A stretch of 64,000 bases of DNA from Pseudorhizobium xiangyangii (GTDB lineage: Bacteria > Pseudomonadota > Alphaproteobacteria > Rhizobiales > Rhizobiaceae): NCBI RefSeq assembly GCF_020531965.1, contig NZ_JAJAWH010000006.1:147779-211778 (forward strand), in the 5' to 3' direction. The notes below the pieces were generated by a model, which worked only from the letters and a program-made list of their open reading frames with translations, searched no databases and had not been told where the DNA came from. Numbering within the stretch: position 1 is the first letter of the stretch; each line of letters opens with the position of its first letter. Made by a program: the position numbers and the translations under genes. Positions 53,548 to 63,031 of the stretch are shown here, one piece after another.

Positions 53548-54465
53548 ATGGCAGAACTGGTCGAATTCGCGAAGATGAACGGGCTTGGCAACAAGATCCT
53601 GGTCGTTGACATGCGCGGTCGCCGGGACACGGTCACGCCTGAAGCAGCAATTACGCTCAATGCCGATGCGGCCACGCGGTTCGACCAGATCATGGCGATC
53701 CATGATCCCAGGGCGCAAGGCACCGATGCCTGGATCGACATCCTGAATTCCGATGGCTCGAAGGCGCAGGCTTGCGGCAATGGCACGCGCTGCGTCGTGC
53801 AGGCATTGGCCGCCGAGACCGGCCGCAAGAGTTTTACCTTCCAGACGGTCGCAGGCATCCTGAATGCGCAAGAGCATGAGGACGGCACGATCTCCGTGGA
53901 CATGGGCAAGCCGGTCTTCACGTGGAACCGCATCCCCTTGTCGGAGGAGTTCTTCGACACGAGCCGCATCGAGTTGCAGATCGGCCCGATCGACGCGCCC
54001 GTGCTACATTCGCCCTCGGTCATGTCTATGGGCAATCCCCATGCGATCTTCTGGGTCGATCGGGATCCGATGGAATTCGATCTCGAGCGTTTCGGCCCGC
54101 TTCTCGAAAACCACCCGATGTTTCCCGAGAAGGCCAATATCACACTGGCGCAGGTGACATCGGATTCGTCGCTGCGCACCCGCACGTGGGAACGGGGTGC
54201 CGGCCTGACCTTGGCTTGTGGTTCGGCGGCCTGTGCAGCAGCCGTATGCGCCGGCCGGACCGGCCGGACCGGCCGGACGGTGACGATCGATGTTGCCTCC
54301 AGCCCCGTTCGTCAGCCGCTCGTCATCGACTGGCGCGAGGACGATCACGTCGTCATGACGGGGCCGGCTGAATGGGAATGGTCCGGCAAGGTCGATCCGG
54401 CAACGGGCACTTTTACACGCGACGAGGAGCCCTGTCGTGACGAGCAAGAGGCGCAGGTCAATTGA
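53548..54465 (+). CDS. dapF: Diaminopimelate epimerase DapF
   Basis: Interconverts LL- and meso-diaminopimelate for lysine and peptidoglycan synthesis. The 305-residue protein has the two catalytic cysteines: [12 protein letters not shown] (first) and [13 protein letters not shown] (second). It begins [21 protein letters not shown]. The ATG at 53548 fixes this start; the frame stays open upstream to 53386 but the extra residues are not family-like. A 9-bp repeat in the coding region encodes GRTGRTGRT. The stop overlaps the mtaB start by 4 bp. Confidence 0.95.
   Translation: MAELVEFAKMNGLGNKILVVDMRGRRDTVTPEAAITLNADAATRFDQIMAIHDPRAQGTDAWIDILNSDGSKAQACGNGTRCVVQALAAETGRKSFTFQTVAGILNAQEHEDGTISVDMGKPVFTWNRIPLSEEFFDTSRIELQIGPIDAPVLHSPSVMSMGNPHAIFWVDRDPMEFDLERFGPLLENHPMFPEKANITLAQVTSDSSLRTRTWERGAGLTLACGSAACAAAVCAGRTGRTGRTVTIDVASSPVRQPLVIDWREDDHVVMTGPAEWEWSGKVDPATGTFTRDEEPCRDEQEAQVN
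54253..54279 (+). repeat. 9-bp tandem repeat inside dapF
   Basis: GGCCGGACC occurs twice exactly and a third time with one change (GGCCGGACG), at 54253, 54262 and 54271. It encodes GRTGRTGRT in a surface loop; copy number may vary between strains without changing frame. Confidence 0.8.
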
Positions 54466-55748
54466 GCGGCGTCGACGTCATCACCTTCGGCTGTCGGCTC
54501 AACACCTATGAATCCGAAGTGATGCGGGCGGAGGCGGAAAAGGCTGGCCTCAACAACGCGATCCTGGTCAATACCTGCGCGGTCACCGGCGAAGCGGTGC
54601 GTCAGGCCCGCCAGGCGATCCGTCGGGCGCGGCGGGAAAACCCGCATGCGCGCATCATCGTTACCGGTTGCGCAGCGCAGACTGAAAAGCAGACCTTTGC
54701 CGATATGGTGGAAGTCGACGCGGTACTCGGCAACGAGGAAAAGCTGAAGAGCGTCTCCTATCGCAGCCTGCCGGATTTCGGTGTGTCGGCGGAAGAAAAG
54801 CTGCGCGTCAACGACATCATGAGCGTGACGGAAACTGCGCCGCAGATGGTCAGGCATATCGACGGGCATGTGCGCGCCTTCATCCAGGTGCAGAATGGCT
54901 GCGACCATCGCTGCACCTTCTGCATCATCCCTTACGGCCGCGGAAATTCCCGCTCCGTGCCGATGGGCGCGGTGGTTGATCAGGCTCGCAAGCTTGTCGA
55001 AAGCGGCTATCGCGAGGTCGTGCTGACCGGCGTGGATGCCACCAGTTACGGCGCCGATCTTCCCGGCCAGCCGACGCTCGGGCTGCTGGCAAAGACGCTG
55101 CTGAAACAGGTACCGGAGATCCTGAGGCTGCGCCTGTCGTCGATCGACAGTATCGAGGTAGACAGCCACCTCTGGGACCTTATTGCCGACGAGCCACGGT
55201 TCATGCCGCATCTGCATCTGTCGCTGCAGCATGGCGACGACATGATCCTGAAGCGCATGAAACGCCGCCACAGCCGCGCGGAGGCACTTGCCTTCGCACA
55301 GCAGGCCCGTCGACTTCGACCGGATATCGCCTTCGGCGCCGACATGATCGCCGGTTTCCCGACGGAAACCGAGGAGATGTTCGAGAACGCCGCGACACTT
55401 GCGGAAGAGGCCGGCATTTCCTTCCTGCACGTCTTCCCCTACAGCCCGCGCCCCGGCACCCCCGCAGCTCGGATGCCTCAGGTCGATCGCGTGCTGATCA
55501 AGGAACGGGCTGCCCGGCTTCGCGCCCGGGGCGAAGCCCTGCATCACGCCCATCTCGACGGCATGGTTGGCACTGCGCAAGCGATCATCGTCGAAAACCA
55601 CGGCATGGCCCATACGGAAAACTTTTCGCTGGTTGCTGCACCCGGGCTTATTCCCCGCGACTTCCAGCGCGTTATGATTACCGGACACAACGGCAAACAT
55701 CTCGATATGCAGGTCATGGCCGCTTCGTCCCACGAGCGGGCAGCCTGA
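54462..55748 (+). CDS. mtaB: tRNA t6A37 methylthiotransferase MtaB
   Basis: Radical SAM enzyme that converts t6A37 to ms2t6A37 in tRNA. The 428-residue protein has the UPF0004 domain cysteines ([21 protein letters not shown]), the radical SAM motif CDHRCTFC (residues about 148-155) and a C-terminal TRAM-like stretch. The TTG start at 54462 overlaps the dapF stop by 4 bp, and AAGAGG upstream supports translational coupling. It precedes ftsY by 16 bp. Confidence 0.94.
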   Translation: MSGVDVITFGCRLNTYESEVMRAEAEKAGLNNAILVNTCAVTGEAVRQARQAIRRARRENPHARIIVTGCAAQTEKQTFADMVEVDAVLGNEEKLKSVSYRSLPDFGVSAEEKLRVNDIMSVTETAPQMVRHIDGHVRAFIQVQNGCDHRCTFCIIPYGRGNSRSVPMGAVVDQARKLVESGYREVVLTGVDATSYGADLPGQPTLGLLAKTLLKQVPEILRLRLSSIDSIEVDSHLWDLIADEPRFMPHLHLSLQHGDDMILKRMKRRHSRAEALAFAQQARRLRPDIAFGADMIAGFPTETEEMFENAATLAEEAGISFLHVFPYSPRPGTPAARMPQVDRVLIKERAARLRARGEALHHAHLDGMVGTAQAIIVENHGMAHTENFSLVAAPGLIPRDFQRVMITGHNGKHLDMQVMAASSHERAA

Positions 55749-55764
55749 TCGGAACGGATTTCTT

Positions 55765-57252
55765 ATGGCATTGAGTTTCATCAAGCGCGTCTTCACCTTC
55801 GGCGACAAGCCAGCCCCAGTAGTGGCCGCGGACGCTCCCGCGCCACTCGCCGAAGCCGAGCGACTGCCATCCGCCGATGCGGTGACCCCCGTACAGCCGA
55901 CGGCGGAAGAAGCGCAGCTGGTCCGGACGGACGTCGAACCGCATTTTCGTGACGATCCTCTTCCCGTTGCGGAAGCGGATCCCGTCGCTACAATCGAAAT
56001 GGAAACCACCGGCGGGCCGGCGGCCGACGATGCCGTTGCTACCGTGGTCGAGGCCGAGCCGGTCGAGGAAGAGGTTGCGGCGATCCTTCCGGGCGCCGAG
56101 GAAACGTCCGATCTTGGTGTCGTGCCACTGTCCTTGCTGGAGGCGGAGGCTGCGGCGGAAACAGAGAACGCACCAGTTACGGGCGCGCCCCTCCATGAAC
56201 AATCGGAAGCGGCATCTGCGCTGAGCCAAAGTGAAGGGTCGGCTGATCCAGCTGTCAGCGAACCTGTCCTCCCCAAGGGCTTTTCCACCGCCAAGGACGA
56301 AACGGAGGCCGTGGCTATCGTGCCGCTGCCGAAACTCTCCTGGTACCAGCGCCTGCGCGCCGGCCTGGCCCGGACCTCGTCGCAACTGACGGGCCAGATC
56401 TCGGCACTCTTTACCAAGCGCAAGCTGGATGACGAGACGCTTGAGGACCTGGAGGATTTGCTGATCCAGTCGGATCTTGGCGTCGAAACGGCGATGCGCA
56501 TCACCGGCGCACTCTCCTCGGAACGCTACGGGAAGGATGTTACCGGCGAGGACGTGTCGCGTATCATGGCGGCGGAAATAGCCAAGGTCCTCGGCCCTGT
56601 CGCCAGGCCGCTGCAGCTCGACCTCAACCACAAGCCGCATGTCATCCTCGTGGTGGGCGTCAACGGTACAGGCAAGACGACGACGATCGGAAAGCTCGCC
56701 GCCAAGCTCTCTGGCTCAGGCCTGAAGGTCATGCTGGCCGCGGGCGATACCTTCCGCGCTGCCGCCATCGAGCAGCTCAAGATATGGGCCGATCGTACGG
56801 GTTCCGAATTCATCTGTACGAAGCTCGGCGCCGATGCCGCTGGGCTCGCCTATGACGCCTACGAGCAGGCGCGCGCCAACAAATCCGACGTGCTGATCAT
56901 CGACACCGCCGGGCGCCTGCAGAACAAGGCTGAGCTGATGGCGGAACTGGAAAAGATCGTGCGGGTGCTTGGCAAGCTGGATCCCGACGCACCGCATACG
57001 GTGCTCCAGACGCTGGATGCCACGACCGGCCAGAATGCTCTGCAACAGGTGGAAATCTTCCGCAACGTCGCCGGTGTCAGCGGCCTGATCATGACCAAGC
57101 TGGACGGGACGGCGCGCGGCGGCATCCTTGTGGGCATTGCCGCCAAGCACAAGCTGCCGGTCTATTTCATCGGTGTCGGTGAGGGCATCGACGATCTCGA
57201 GCCCTTCGAGGCGCAGGATTTTGCCGACGCCATTGCGGGTGTGACGCATTGA
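55765..57252 (+). CDS. ftsY: Signal recognition particle receptor FtsY
   Basis: Membrane-associated SRP receptor GTPase, partner of Ffh. The 495-residue protein has a long acidic Ala/Glu/Pro/Val-rich N-terminal A domain (residues 10-180), then the N domain ([21 protein letters not shown]) and the G domain with [31 protein letters not shown] and [14 protein letters not shown]. The ending [23 protein letters not shown] is standard. It follows mtaB by 16 bp. Confidence 0.96.
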   Translation: MALSFIKRVFTFGDKPAPVVAADAPAPLAEAERLPSADAVTPVQPTAEEAQLVRTDVEPHFRDDPLPVAEADPVATIEMETTGGPAADDAVATVVEAEPVEEEVAAILPGAEETSDLGVVPLSLLEAEAAAETENAPVTGAPLHEQSEAASALSQSEGSADPAVSEPVLPKGFSTAKDETEAVAIVPLPKLSWYQRLRAGLARTSSQLTGQISALFTKRKLDDETLEDLEDLLIQSDLGVETAMRITGALSSERYGKDVTGEDVSRIMAAEIAKVLGPVARPLQLDLNHKPHVILVVGVNGTGKTTTIGKLAAKLSGSGLKVMLAAGDTFRAAAIEQLKIWADRTGSEFICTKLGADAAGLAYDAYEQARANKSDVLIIDTAGRLQNKAELMAELEKIVRVLGKLDPDAPHTVLQTLDATTGQNALQQVEIFRNVAGVSGLIMTKLDGTARGGILVGIAAKHKLPVYFIGVGEGIDDLEPFEAQDFADAIAGVTH

Positions 57253-57307
57253 TGCCACAGAAACAACGTTTGCCCATCCGCAATATCCGGAACAGAAGTT
57301 GAAACCG

Positions 57308-57955
57308 ATGCACATCGAAAGCGATACCAAGCCAACCGTGGAAGAAAAGCAGCATCCGACGCTGAAGTTTGTCCTTGAGATCGGGCCGCTTCTCGTCTTC
57401 TTCTTCGGCAATCTGCGCGGCGAATGGCTGGCGAAGACATTTCCGGCCCTCACCGCCGTTGGCGGACCGCTGTTGATTGCCACGGCGCTCTTCATGGTCG
57501 CCACCGTCATCTCGCTCGTGGTCTCCAAGATCGTCTTCAAACACTTACCCGTCATGCCCTTCGTCTCCGGCGTCGTGGTCATGGTGTTCGGGACGCTATC
57601 GATCTGGCTGCAGGACGAGACCTTCATCAAGATGAAGCCGACGATCGTGAACTCGCTGTTCGGCGTTGTGCTGCTAGGCGGGCTGTTGTTCGGCAAGGCG
57701 CTGCTGGGCTACGTGTTCAACGCGGCGTTCAATCTCGATGACCTCGGCTGGAGGAAACTGACCTTTCGCTGGGGCCTGTTCTTCCTGTTCCTCGCCGTTC
57801 TGAACGAGGTCGTTTGGCGTAATTTCTCCGACGAGGCGTGGGTCAACTTCAAGGTCTGGGGCACAATGCCGATCACCATCGCCTTCACGTTGGCCCAGAT
57901 GCCGCTCATCATGCGCCACACGGTTTCTGAAGCCGCCACGGAAGCCGACAAGTGA
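57308..57955 (+). CDS. yciB: Septation/inner-membrane protein YciB (IspA/IspZ family)
   Basis: Inner-membrane protein with about five or six hydrophobic segments, 215 residues. It shows the family patterns [43 protein letters not shown]-type sequence and [36 protein letters not shown]. Members are linked to septation and cell-envelope synthesis. I use ATG 57308; a TTG at 57299 has a slightly better Shine-Dalgarno spacing. Its end overlaps the DUF2585 start by 4 bp. Confidence 0.93.
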   Translation: MHIESDTKPTVEEKQHPTLKFVLEIGPLLVFFFGNLRGEWLAKTFPALTAVGGPLLIATALFMVATVISLVVSKIVFKHLPVMPFVSGVVVMVFGTLSIWLQDETFIKMKPTIVNSLFGVVLLGGLLFGKALLGYVFNAAFNLDDLGWRKLTFRWGLFFLFLAVLNEVVWRNFSDEAWVNFKVWGTMPITIAFTLAQMPLIMRHTVSEAATEADK

Positions 57956-58542
57956 GCACGGCGGCCTTTCCGTCGCATACCGGAAAATCCGCCCGGTTCT
58001 GGCTCGGCGTTGCGCTCGCAATCTTCGTGCTGCAGATCGTCATCCTCTACGCCATGGGCAGGATCCCGATCTGCGAGTGTGGCTACATCAAGCTGTGGGA
58101 AGGCGGGGTCAATACGAGCGGCAACTCGCAGCATCTGTCGGATTGGTACACGCCGTCCCACATCATACATGGCTTCCTGTTCTACGGCTTCGCATGGCTG
58201 CTGTTCCGGCGCGCACCGCTGACGGCCCGGCTGTCCTTCGCGATCCTGATCGAAGCGGCTTGGGAAATTCTGGAAAACACGCCGATGGTGATCGATCGCT
58301 ATCGCACGGCGACCATGGCGCTCGGTTATACCGGCGACAGCATCCTGAACTCCGCCATGGACACCGTCTTCATGGTGCTGGGCTTCCTTGCCGCCGCACG
58401 CCTGCCGATCTGGATGATCGTCGCAATTGCTGTATTCTTCGAGCTTATGACCGGCTGGATCATCCGCGACAACCTCGCGCTTAACGTGGTGATGCTGATC
58501 TGGCCCGTAGATGCGATCCGGGAGTGGCAGGCAGCACTCTGA
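57952..58542 (+). CDS. DUF2585 (UPF0314) membrane protein
   Basis: A 196-residue inner-membrane protein, GTG start at 57952 overlapping the yciB stop by 4 bp. About five hydrophobic helices with conserved loops: [40 protein letters not shown] and [41 protein letters not shown]. The conserved Cys, His, Glu, Asp and Arg residues in membrane loops suggest an enzyme rather than a transporter, but no function is known to me. Its coupling with yciB suggests an envelope role. Confidence 0.92.
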   Translation: MSTAAFPSHTGKSARFWLGVALAIFVLQIVILYAMGRIPICECGYIKLWEGGVNTSGNSQHLSDWYTPSHIIHGFLFYGFAWLLFRRAPLTARLSFAILIEAAWEILENTPMVIDRYRTATMALGYTGDSILNSAMDTVFMVLGFLAAARLPIWMIVAIAVFFELMTGWIIRDNLALNVVMLIWPVDAIREWQAAL

Positions 58543-58623
58543 TAATGGTCACTGGAAGCGTGATCGGCCCGGTCGCGACGTCGATGACTACGGCAGGAGT
58601 TGCCTCTGGCGCTGGAGATCCCG

Positions 58624-59805
58624 TTGGAAACCCAAGATAACTTTGCCTACCTCTTGCCGTTCATCATGGTGACGTTCGGCTGCATCTTCCTGATCGCCTC
58701 GCGCTGGAGCGGTGCCTCCGGCCGCTACTGGGGCATGGGATACATCTGTGCGGCTTTGGGTTTCACGGCACCGGTGATCCTGCAGGGCGCGCCGCCCGAA
58801 ATGGGGGCGCTGATCGCCAACCTGCTGTTTTTCGCAGCCTTCTTTCTCTACGGCCATGCGCTCCTGATGCGCTTTCGCCGTCCACTTCTCGTGGTGCCGC
58901 GATTGTTGGTCTCGTTCATCGGTTTCGCAGCCGTAACCTACCTGATCCTGGTTGAGCACGATCTTCGCGGACAGCTTATCGCAGGCGATACATCAATTGC
59001 GGTGCTGCTTGCCTTGGCAGTCTTCATGGTTCGACGGCACGTCAGGACTTTTGCCGACAAGTTTCTGGTCGGCATGGCGGGTTTGGTCGTTATCGAGACA
59101 GCTGCGCGCACCCTCCTGATGATGCTCCTGACGTCGACGGATGCCTACGGTTCGTTCGATACCTTCCTGGCTTCGGACTATGCTTTTTTCATGCAGGTTG
59201 GGGCCAGCATTGTCGGCTTCCTTCTGGCGCTGACGGTGCTCGGAACGGTGATGTGGGATATCGTCGCGGAACATCGCCATGCGGCGGAACGCGATCCGCT
59301 GACCAATCTTCTCAACCGTCGCGGCTTCGAGGTCATGTTGCCGGATTTTCAACGCGGGGCGGTGCCTGCGGGATCGGTCGTGGTCGGCGACATTGATCAT
59401 TTCAAACAGGTCAACGACCGTTTCGGGCATGCAGCCGGCGATCAGGTCATCATCGGATTTGCCGATGTGTTGCGGAGGCATCTCCCACCATCAGCTATAA
59501 TTTCGCGTTTCGGTGGCGAGGAGTTCGTGGCCTTCCTGCCTGGAGTGACTGCAGCGGAAGCGGCAAGAAGCGCTGAGACCGCAAGACTTGCGTTTGCCAC
59601 GGCGGACTGGGGTGCGAACGGGATATCATCGGGGCCTACCGCCAGCTTCGGTGTTTCGGCGACAGCGCCGGGTGATCATTCCGCTCACGATGCCATAGGT
59701 CGCGCCGATGCGAGCCTCTATCTTGCGAAATCAAGCGGGCGAAACCGCGTCGGAGTCGAGAAGCAACTGGCGCCTGTGGCTCCGTCGCTTCGCATCGTTT
59801 CGTGA
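58624..59805 (+). CDS. Membrane-anchored GGDEF diguanylate cyclase
   Basis: Predicted c-di-GMP synthase, about 393 residues. The N-terminal 210 residues hold about six hydrophobic helices (a MASE-like sensor). The GGDEF domain follows (DPLTNLLNRRGFEVMLPDF, VVVGDIDHFKQVNDRFGHAAGDQVI) with active site GGEEF. No RxxD inhibition site precedes it (the position reads PPSA), unlike the cyclase at 43177. The start is unsure: TTG 58624 has GGAG at 6 nt; TTG 58600 directly abuts AGGAG. Confidence 0.9.
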   Translation: METQDNFAYLLPFIMVTFGCIFLIASRWSGASGRYWGMGYICAALGFTAPVILQGAPPEMGALIANLLFFAAFFLYGHALLMRFRRPLLVVPRLLVSFIGFAAVTYLILVEHDLRGQLIAGDTSIAVLLALAVFMVRRHVRTFADKFLVGMAGLVVIETAARTLLMMLLTSTDAYGSFDTFLASDYAFFMQVGASIVGFLLALTVLGTVMWDIVAEHRHAAERDPLTNLLNRRGFEVMLPDFQRGAVPAGSVVVGDIDHFKQVNDRFGHAAGDQVIIGFADVLRRHLPPSAIISRFGGEEFVAFLPGVTAAEAARSAETARLAFATADWGANGISSGPTASFGVSATAPGDHSAHDAIGRADASLYLAKSSGRNRVGVEKQLAPVAPSLRIVS

Positions 59806-59814
59806 CCTGACCGG

Positions 59815-60414
59815 TCAGGCCCCTGCCGCGGCTTTTTCTATGGCCGGCAGCAGGTCCTGCGTCAGGCTCCGCTCGTCGAATGGACCGACCTTCTTGTAGA
59901 GGATCGTGCCGTCGGGGCCGACGAGATAGCTTTCCGGGATGCCGTAGACGCCCCAGTCGATTGCGGCCTTGCCGTTCGGATCGACACCGATCGCATCGTA
60001 AGGATTGCCGAGTTCACCCAGGAACCGAAGGGCGTTATCGTTGCGATCCTTGTAGTTGATCCCGACAATCGTCAGCCGCTCGTCTTTCGCCAGATCCTTG
60101 AGGATCGGGTGTTCCTGACGGCAGGGTACGCACCACGAAGCAAAGACGTTGACGAGTGTAAGCTTGCCGGCGAAGGCGGCATCGGTCAGTGCCGGTGTGT
60201 TCGAGCCGTCGAGTGGCGGAAGGGCCAGCGAAGGTGCTTTTTCCCCGATAAGTGCAGACGGTATGGCGGAAATGTCCAGGCCATTGACGTCCTGATCGTA
60301 GAGCATCTTGCCTGCGATCGCGGCGAAACCTGCAAACACGAGGAGCGGTACGAGTGCGAGCACGTAGCGGCCGATCCCGCGGCGGCGTGCCGGGCTTTCG
60401 GTCTCGCTGGTCAT
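59815..60414 (-). CDS. ccmG: Thiol:disulfide interchange protein CcmG (DsbE)
   Basis: Membrane-anchored periplasmic thioredoxin that reduces apocytochrome c cysteines during c-type cytochrome maturation. The 199-residue protein has one N-terminal helix (YVLALVPLLVFAGFAAIAGK) and a thioredoxin fold with active site WCVPC (residues about 94-98), followed by GVYGIPESYLVGPDG with the cis-proline. Its start ATG overlaps the ccmD stop by 4 bp. Last gene of the ccmA-B-C-D-G set. Confidence 0.95.
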   Translation of the reverse strand: MTSETESPARRRGIGRYVLALVPLLVFAGFAAIAGKMLYDQDVNGLDISAIPSALIGEKAPSLALPPLDGSNTPALTDAAFAGKLTLVNVFASWCVPCRQEHPILKDLAKDERLTIVGINYKDRNDNALRFLGELGNPYDAIGVDPNGKAAIDWGVYGIPESYLVGPDGTILYKKVGPFDERSLTQDLLPAIEKAAAGA

Positions 60415-60584
60415 GCGGAGCCACCCTTGCGGGCATCGGCGGAGCGGCGATGAATGCCTGCTGCCTCAAGCTCTGCGAGTTCACGCCGGCGTGCCCGTCC
60501 GTCAAGCCAGACCCAACCGATGAGGAGCGCAACGATGACAGCTGCGGACCCGTAGGAAAGTGCGATGTAAAAACCGTGGCTCAT
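60411..60584 (-). CDS. ccmD: Heme exporter protein CcmD
   Basis: A 57-residue protein with a single transmembrane helix that helps release holo-CcmE. The minus strand from ATG 60584 reads MSHGFYIALSYGSAAVIVAL, then WVWLDGRARRRELAELEAAG, the typical CcmD layout (short N-terminus, helix, positively charged and coiled C-terminus). The stop overlaps the ccmG start, and ccmC ends 1 bp before its start, which supports it as a real gene. Confidence 0.9.
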   Translation of the reverse strand: MSHGFYIALSYGSAAVIVALLIGWVWLDGRARRRELAELEAAGIHRRSADARKGGSA

Positions 60585-60585
60585 A

Positions 60586-61344
60586 CTACAGCTCCCGTCC
60601 GGCCATGCGGGCCGCCATCCGCCGCTGGGCGGTGACCCGGCGACGCCAGATCTCGTTGCGCATCGCCATCAGATGCAGCGTAAAGAACAGGAAGGTGAAG
60701 GCAAACGCCATGACGAGCAGAGGGATCAGGAATTCGTTGTCGATGGTCGGCCCGTCCAGGCGCATCACGCTTGCCGGTTGATGCAAGGTATTCCACCATT
60801 CGACGGAAAACTTGATAATCGGGATGTTGACGAAGCCGACAAGGATGAGGACGGCGCTCAGGCGGGCCCCGCGTGATGGATCGTCAAGCGCGCGATTGAG
60901 CGCGATCAGGCCGAGATACATGAGGAAGAGAATAAAGACGGAGGTCAGGCGCGCGTCCCAGACCCACCAGGTGCCCCACATAGGCTTGCCCCAGAGCGCT
61001 CCTGTCGCCAGCGCAATCAGCGTGAAAGCGGCCCCGAGGGGAGCTGCGGCCTTATGGGATACGTCAGCCAGCGGATGGCGCCAGACAAGCGTGCCGATCG
61101 CCGACAGGGCCATGACCGAATAGCACATCATCGACAGCCATGCGGCCGGCACGTGGACATACATGATCCGCACCGTACTGCCCTGCTGGTAGTCTCCCTG
61201 GGTGGTAAAGCTGAGGTAGAGGCCGACCCCGAACAGGACGGCGGTGAGACAGCCCAGCCATGGGATGATCCTGGCAGCCAGCCCCAGGAAACGCGTCGGG
61301 TTAGCGAGGTCGCTGAACTTGGTAATGGCGAGACTTTCGGACAT
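60586..61344 (-). CDS. ccmC: Heme exporter/handling protein CcmC
   Basis: Inner-membrane protein of 252 residues with six helices that loads heme onto CcmE. The tryptophan-rich motif WGKPMWGTWWVWDARLTSVFILFLMYLG and the flanking histidines (MYVHVPAAW, WWNTLHQPAS) are present. It lies between ccmB and ccmD on the minus strand, 44 bp after ccmB. Confidence 0.96.
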   Translation of the reverse strand: MSESLAITKFSDLANPTRFLGLAARIIPWLGCLTAVLFGVGLYLSFTTQGDYQQGSTVRIMYVHVPAAWLSMMCYSVMALSAIGTLVWRHPLADVSHKAAAPLGAAFTLIALATGALWGKPMWGTWWVWDARLTSVFILFLMYLGLIALNRALDDPSRGARLSAVLILVGFVNIPIIKFSVEWWNTLHQPASVMRLDGPTIDNEFLIPLLVMAFAFTFLFFTLHLMAMRNEIWRRRVTAQRRMAARMAGREL

Positions 61345-61388
61345 GGGTTCTTTCTAGGCGATCATATCGACGGCAGTCTTGATCCTAG

Positions 61389-62048
61389 TCAATCACCGGC
61401 ATTGCGCAAAGCCAGGGCCGCGCCAAGCGGGCCTAGTACGGCAAAAAACATCGTGATCGCAATCAATATCAAGAAAGGCGGCATAAACGGGGCAGGATCC
61501 TGAACGGCGGCGTAGGAGGCGCTGACGCCGAAGATCAGGACCGGTATTGCGAGCGGCAGGACCAGGATCGAGACGAGCAGGCCGCCGCGTGGCAATGCGA
61601 CGGCTACGGCGGCACCCACCGCCCCGATGAAGGTCAGGGCCGGGGTGCCGACCAAAAGCGTCAGGGTCACTGCGCCGATGGCGACCTCGCTCATGTTCAT
61701 GAACAGACCGAGCAGCGGCGCCGCGATGACCAGGGGCAAGCAATTGGCCACCCAGTGGGCGAGGCATTTGACCAGGACCGTGAGCACGAGCGGATGCTCC
61801 TGCATGAGGATCAGGTCTAGCGAACCATCCTCCCTTTCCGTCTGAAAGAGGCGATCGAGCCCGAGAAGAGCGGACAGCAGTGCGCCGATCCAGACGATGG
61901 CCGGGCCGATGCGGGAAAGAAGGTTGAGGTCGGGTCCGACACCGAAGGGGATCACCGCCACGACGGTCATGAAGAAGAGCACACCGATCAGTGCGCCGCC
62001 ACCGGCGCGGACGGAAAGTTTCAGGTCGCGCAAGAGTAGAGCGGTCAT
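61389..62048 (-). CDS. ccmB: Heme exporter protein CcmB
   Basis: Permease component of the CcmABCD complex, 219 residues with six hydrophobic helices. Patterns: MTALLLRDLKLSVRAGGG at the start, LDRLFQTEREDGSLDLILMQEHPLV and the ending FFAVLGPLGAALALRNAGD. The ATG at 62048 is set by the family; the open frame to 62150 contains a non-family leader. It follows ccmA by 73 bp. Confidence 0.95.
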   Translation of the reverse strand: MTALLLRDLKLSVRAGGGALIGVLFFMTVVAVIPFGVGPDLNLLSRIGPAIVWIGALLSALLGLDRLFQTEREDGSLDLILMQEHPLVLTVLVKCLAHWVANCLPLVIAAPLLGLFMNMSEVAIGAVTLTLLVGTPALTFIGAVGAAVAVALPRGGLLVSILVLPLAIPVLIFGVSASYAAVQDPAPFMPPFLILIAITMFFAVLGPLGAALALRNAGD

Positions 62049-62121
62049 AGGCGCGGCTCCCAGGGAAGATGCCCGGCAGGGCAGAGAGGGGTCGCAATGC
62101 GCCTGACAGGAATGGACGGCA

Positions 62122-62766
62122 TCACCAAGCCTCCTCCATGACGCCGGCAAACCCGGTCATCTGCAATTCCTGGGTGCCCTCCAGGCCGAGTGGCTGGTGC
62201 GTTGCCGCCAGCAGCAGGCCGCCCCGGTCCAGATGCTCACGAATCAGATCCGTGAAGGTTGCCTCCGCTCGCGTGTCGAGTGCCGCCGTCGGTTCATCGA
62301 GGATCCAGACCGGACGATGTGCGACGAGGAGTTTGGCGAAGGCCATGCGCCGCTGCTGGCCGGCTGAGAGATAGCCGAAGGGCAGGTGTGTAATGCCTTC
62401 AAGGCCGACGCGATCGGCAGCTTCGTGGACCGAGAGCGCCGTTCCGCCGTCAAAATCTCCGAAGAAGCTTTTCCAGAAGGAGAGGTTCTCCGCAACGGAT
62501 AGTTCGGCCTTCATGGCGTTGCGGTGGCCGAGATAGTGGCAAGCCTCACTGGCGCGAACCGATATGTCGCTGCCGGGCGCCGCCCAGGTCACGGTACCCC
62601 GTTCGGGCCGCAGCAGGCCTGCCACCACCCTCAGGAGTGTCGACTTTCCGGATCCGTTGCGACCGGTGAGGATAAGTGCCTCGCCAGCCCCAAGATCAAA
62701 CGAAATGTCGGAGAAAAGCAGATCCTCGCCGCGCCGTGCGGCCAGCTTGTCGGCCGTCAACCGCAT
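62122..62766 (-). CDS. ccmA: Heme ABC exporter ATP-binding protein CcmA
   Basis: ATPase of the CcmABCD complex that releases heme-loaded CcmE, 214 residues. Walker [10 protein letters not shown], signature region [15 protein letters not shown], Walker [13 protein letters not shown] and the switch histidine in AATHQPLG are present. The ATG at 62766 ([18 protein letters not shown]) is preferred over 62796. Divergent from acnA, with 265 bp between. Confidence 0.95.
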   Translation of the reverse strand: MRLTADKLAARRGEDLLFSDISFDLGAGEALILTGRNGSGKSTLLRVVAGLLRPERGTVTWAAPGSDISVRASEACHYLGHRNAMKAELSVAENLSFWKSFFGDFDGGTALSVHEAADRVGLEGITHLPFGYLSAGQQRRMAFAKLLVAHRPVWILDEPTAALDTRAEATFTDLIREHLDRGGLLLAATHQPLGLEGTQELQMTGFAGVMEEAW

Positions 62767-63031
62767 GCTCGATGCTTTCTTTAAGATTTTAAACACCCGA
62801 CTAAAAAAATTGTACCGATGCCACTTTAGCAGTCTGGAACCCTTCTTAGAAATTATCTATAAGCTTCGCAACCACGCCAGCGGCCGGCGTGATTTCCATC
62901 TTGCGCCGGACCTGAAGACTTTTGTTTTCTCGTGCGGACAGCGGAAATGGTCGTACCCGCATCCTGATGTGCATGAAGTGCATAGGCGTCCGCACGCGCG
63001 TGTTGGCTATCAGAATGAGCGGGGTCTATCC

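Noticed and set aside
54345-56504. 719-codon open frame antisense to mtaB and ftsY
   Set aside because: Low-complexity Ser/Ala/Arg composition typical of a shadow of an Ala/Glu-rich gene; no start signal and complete overlap with two well-supported genes.
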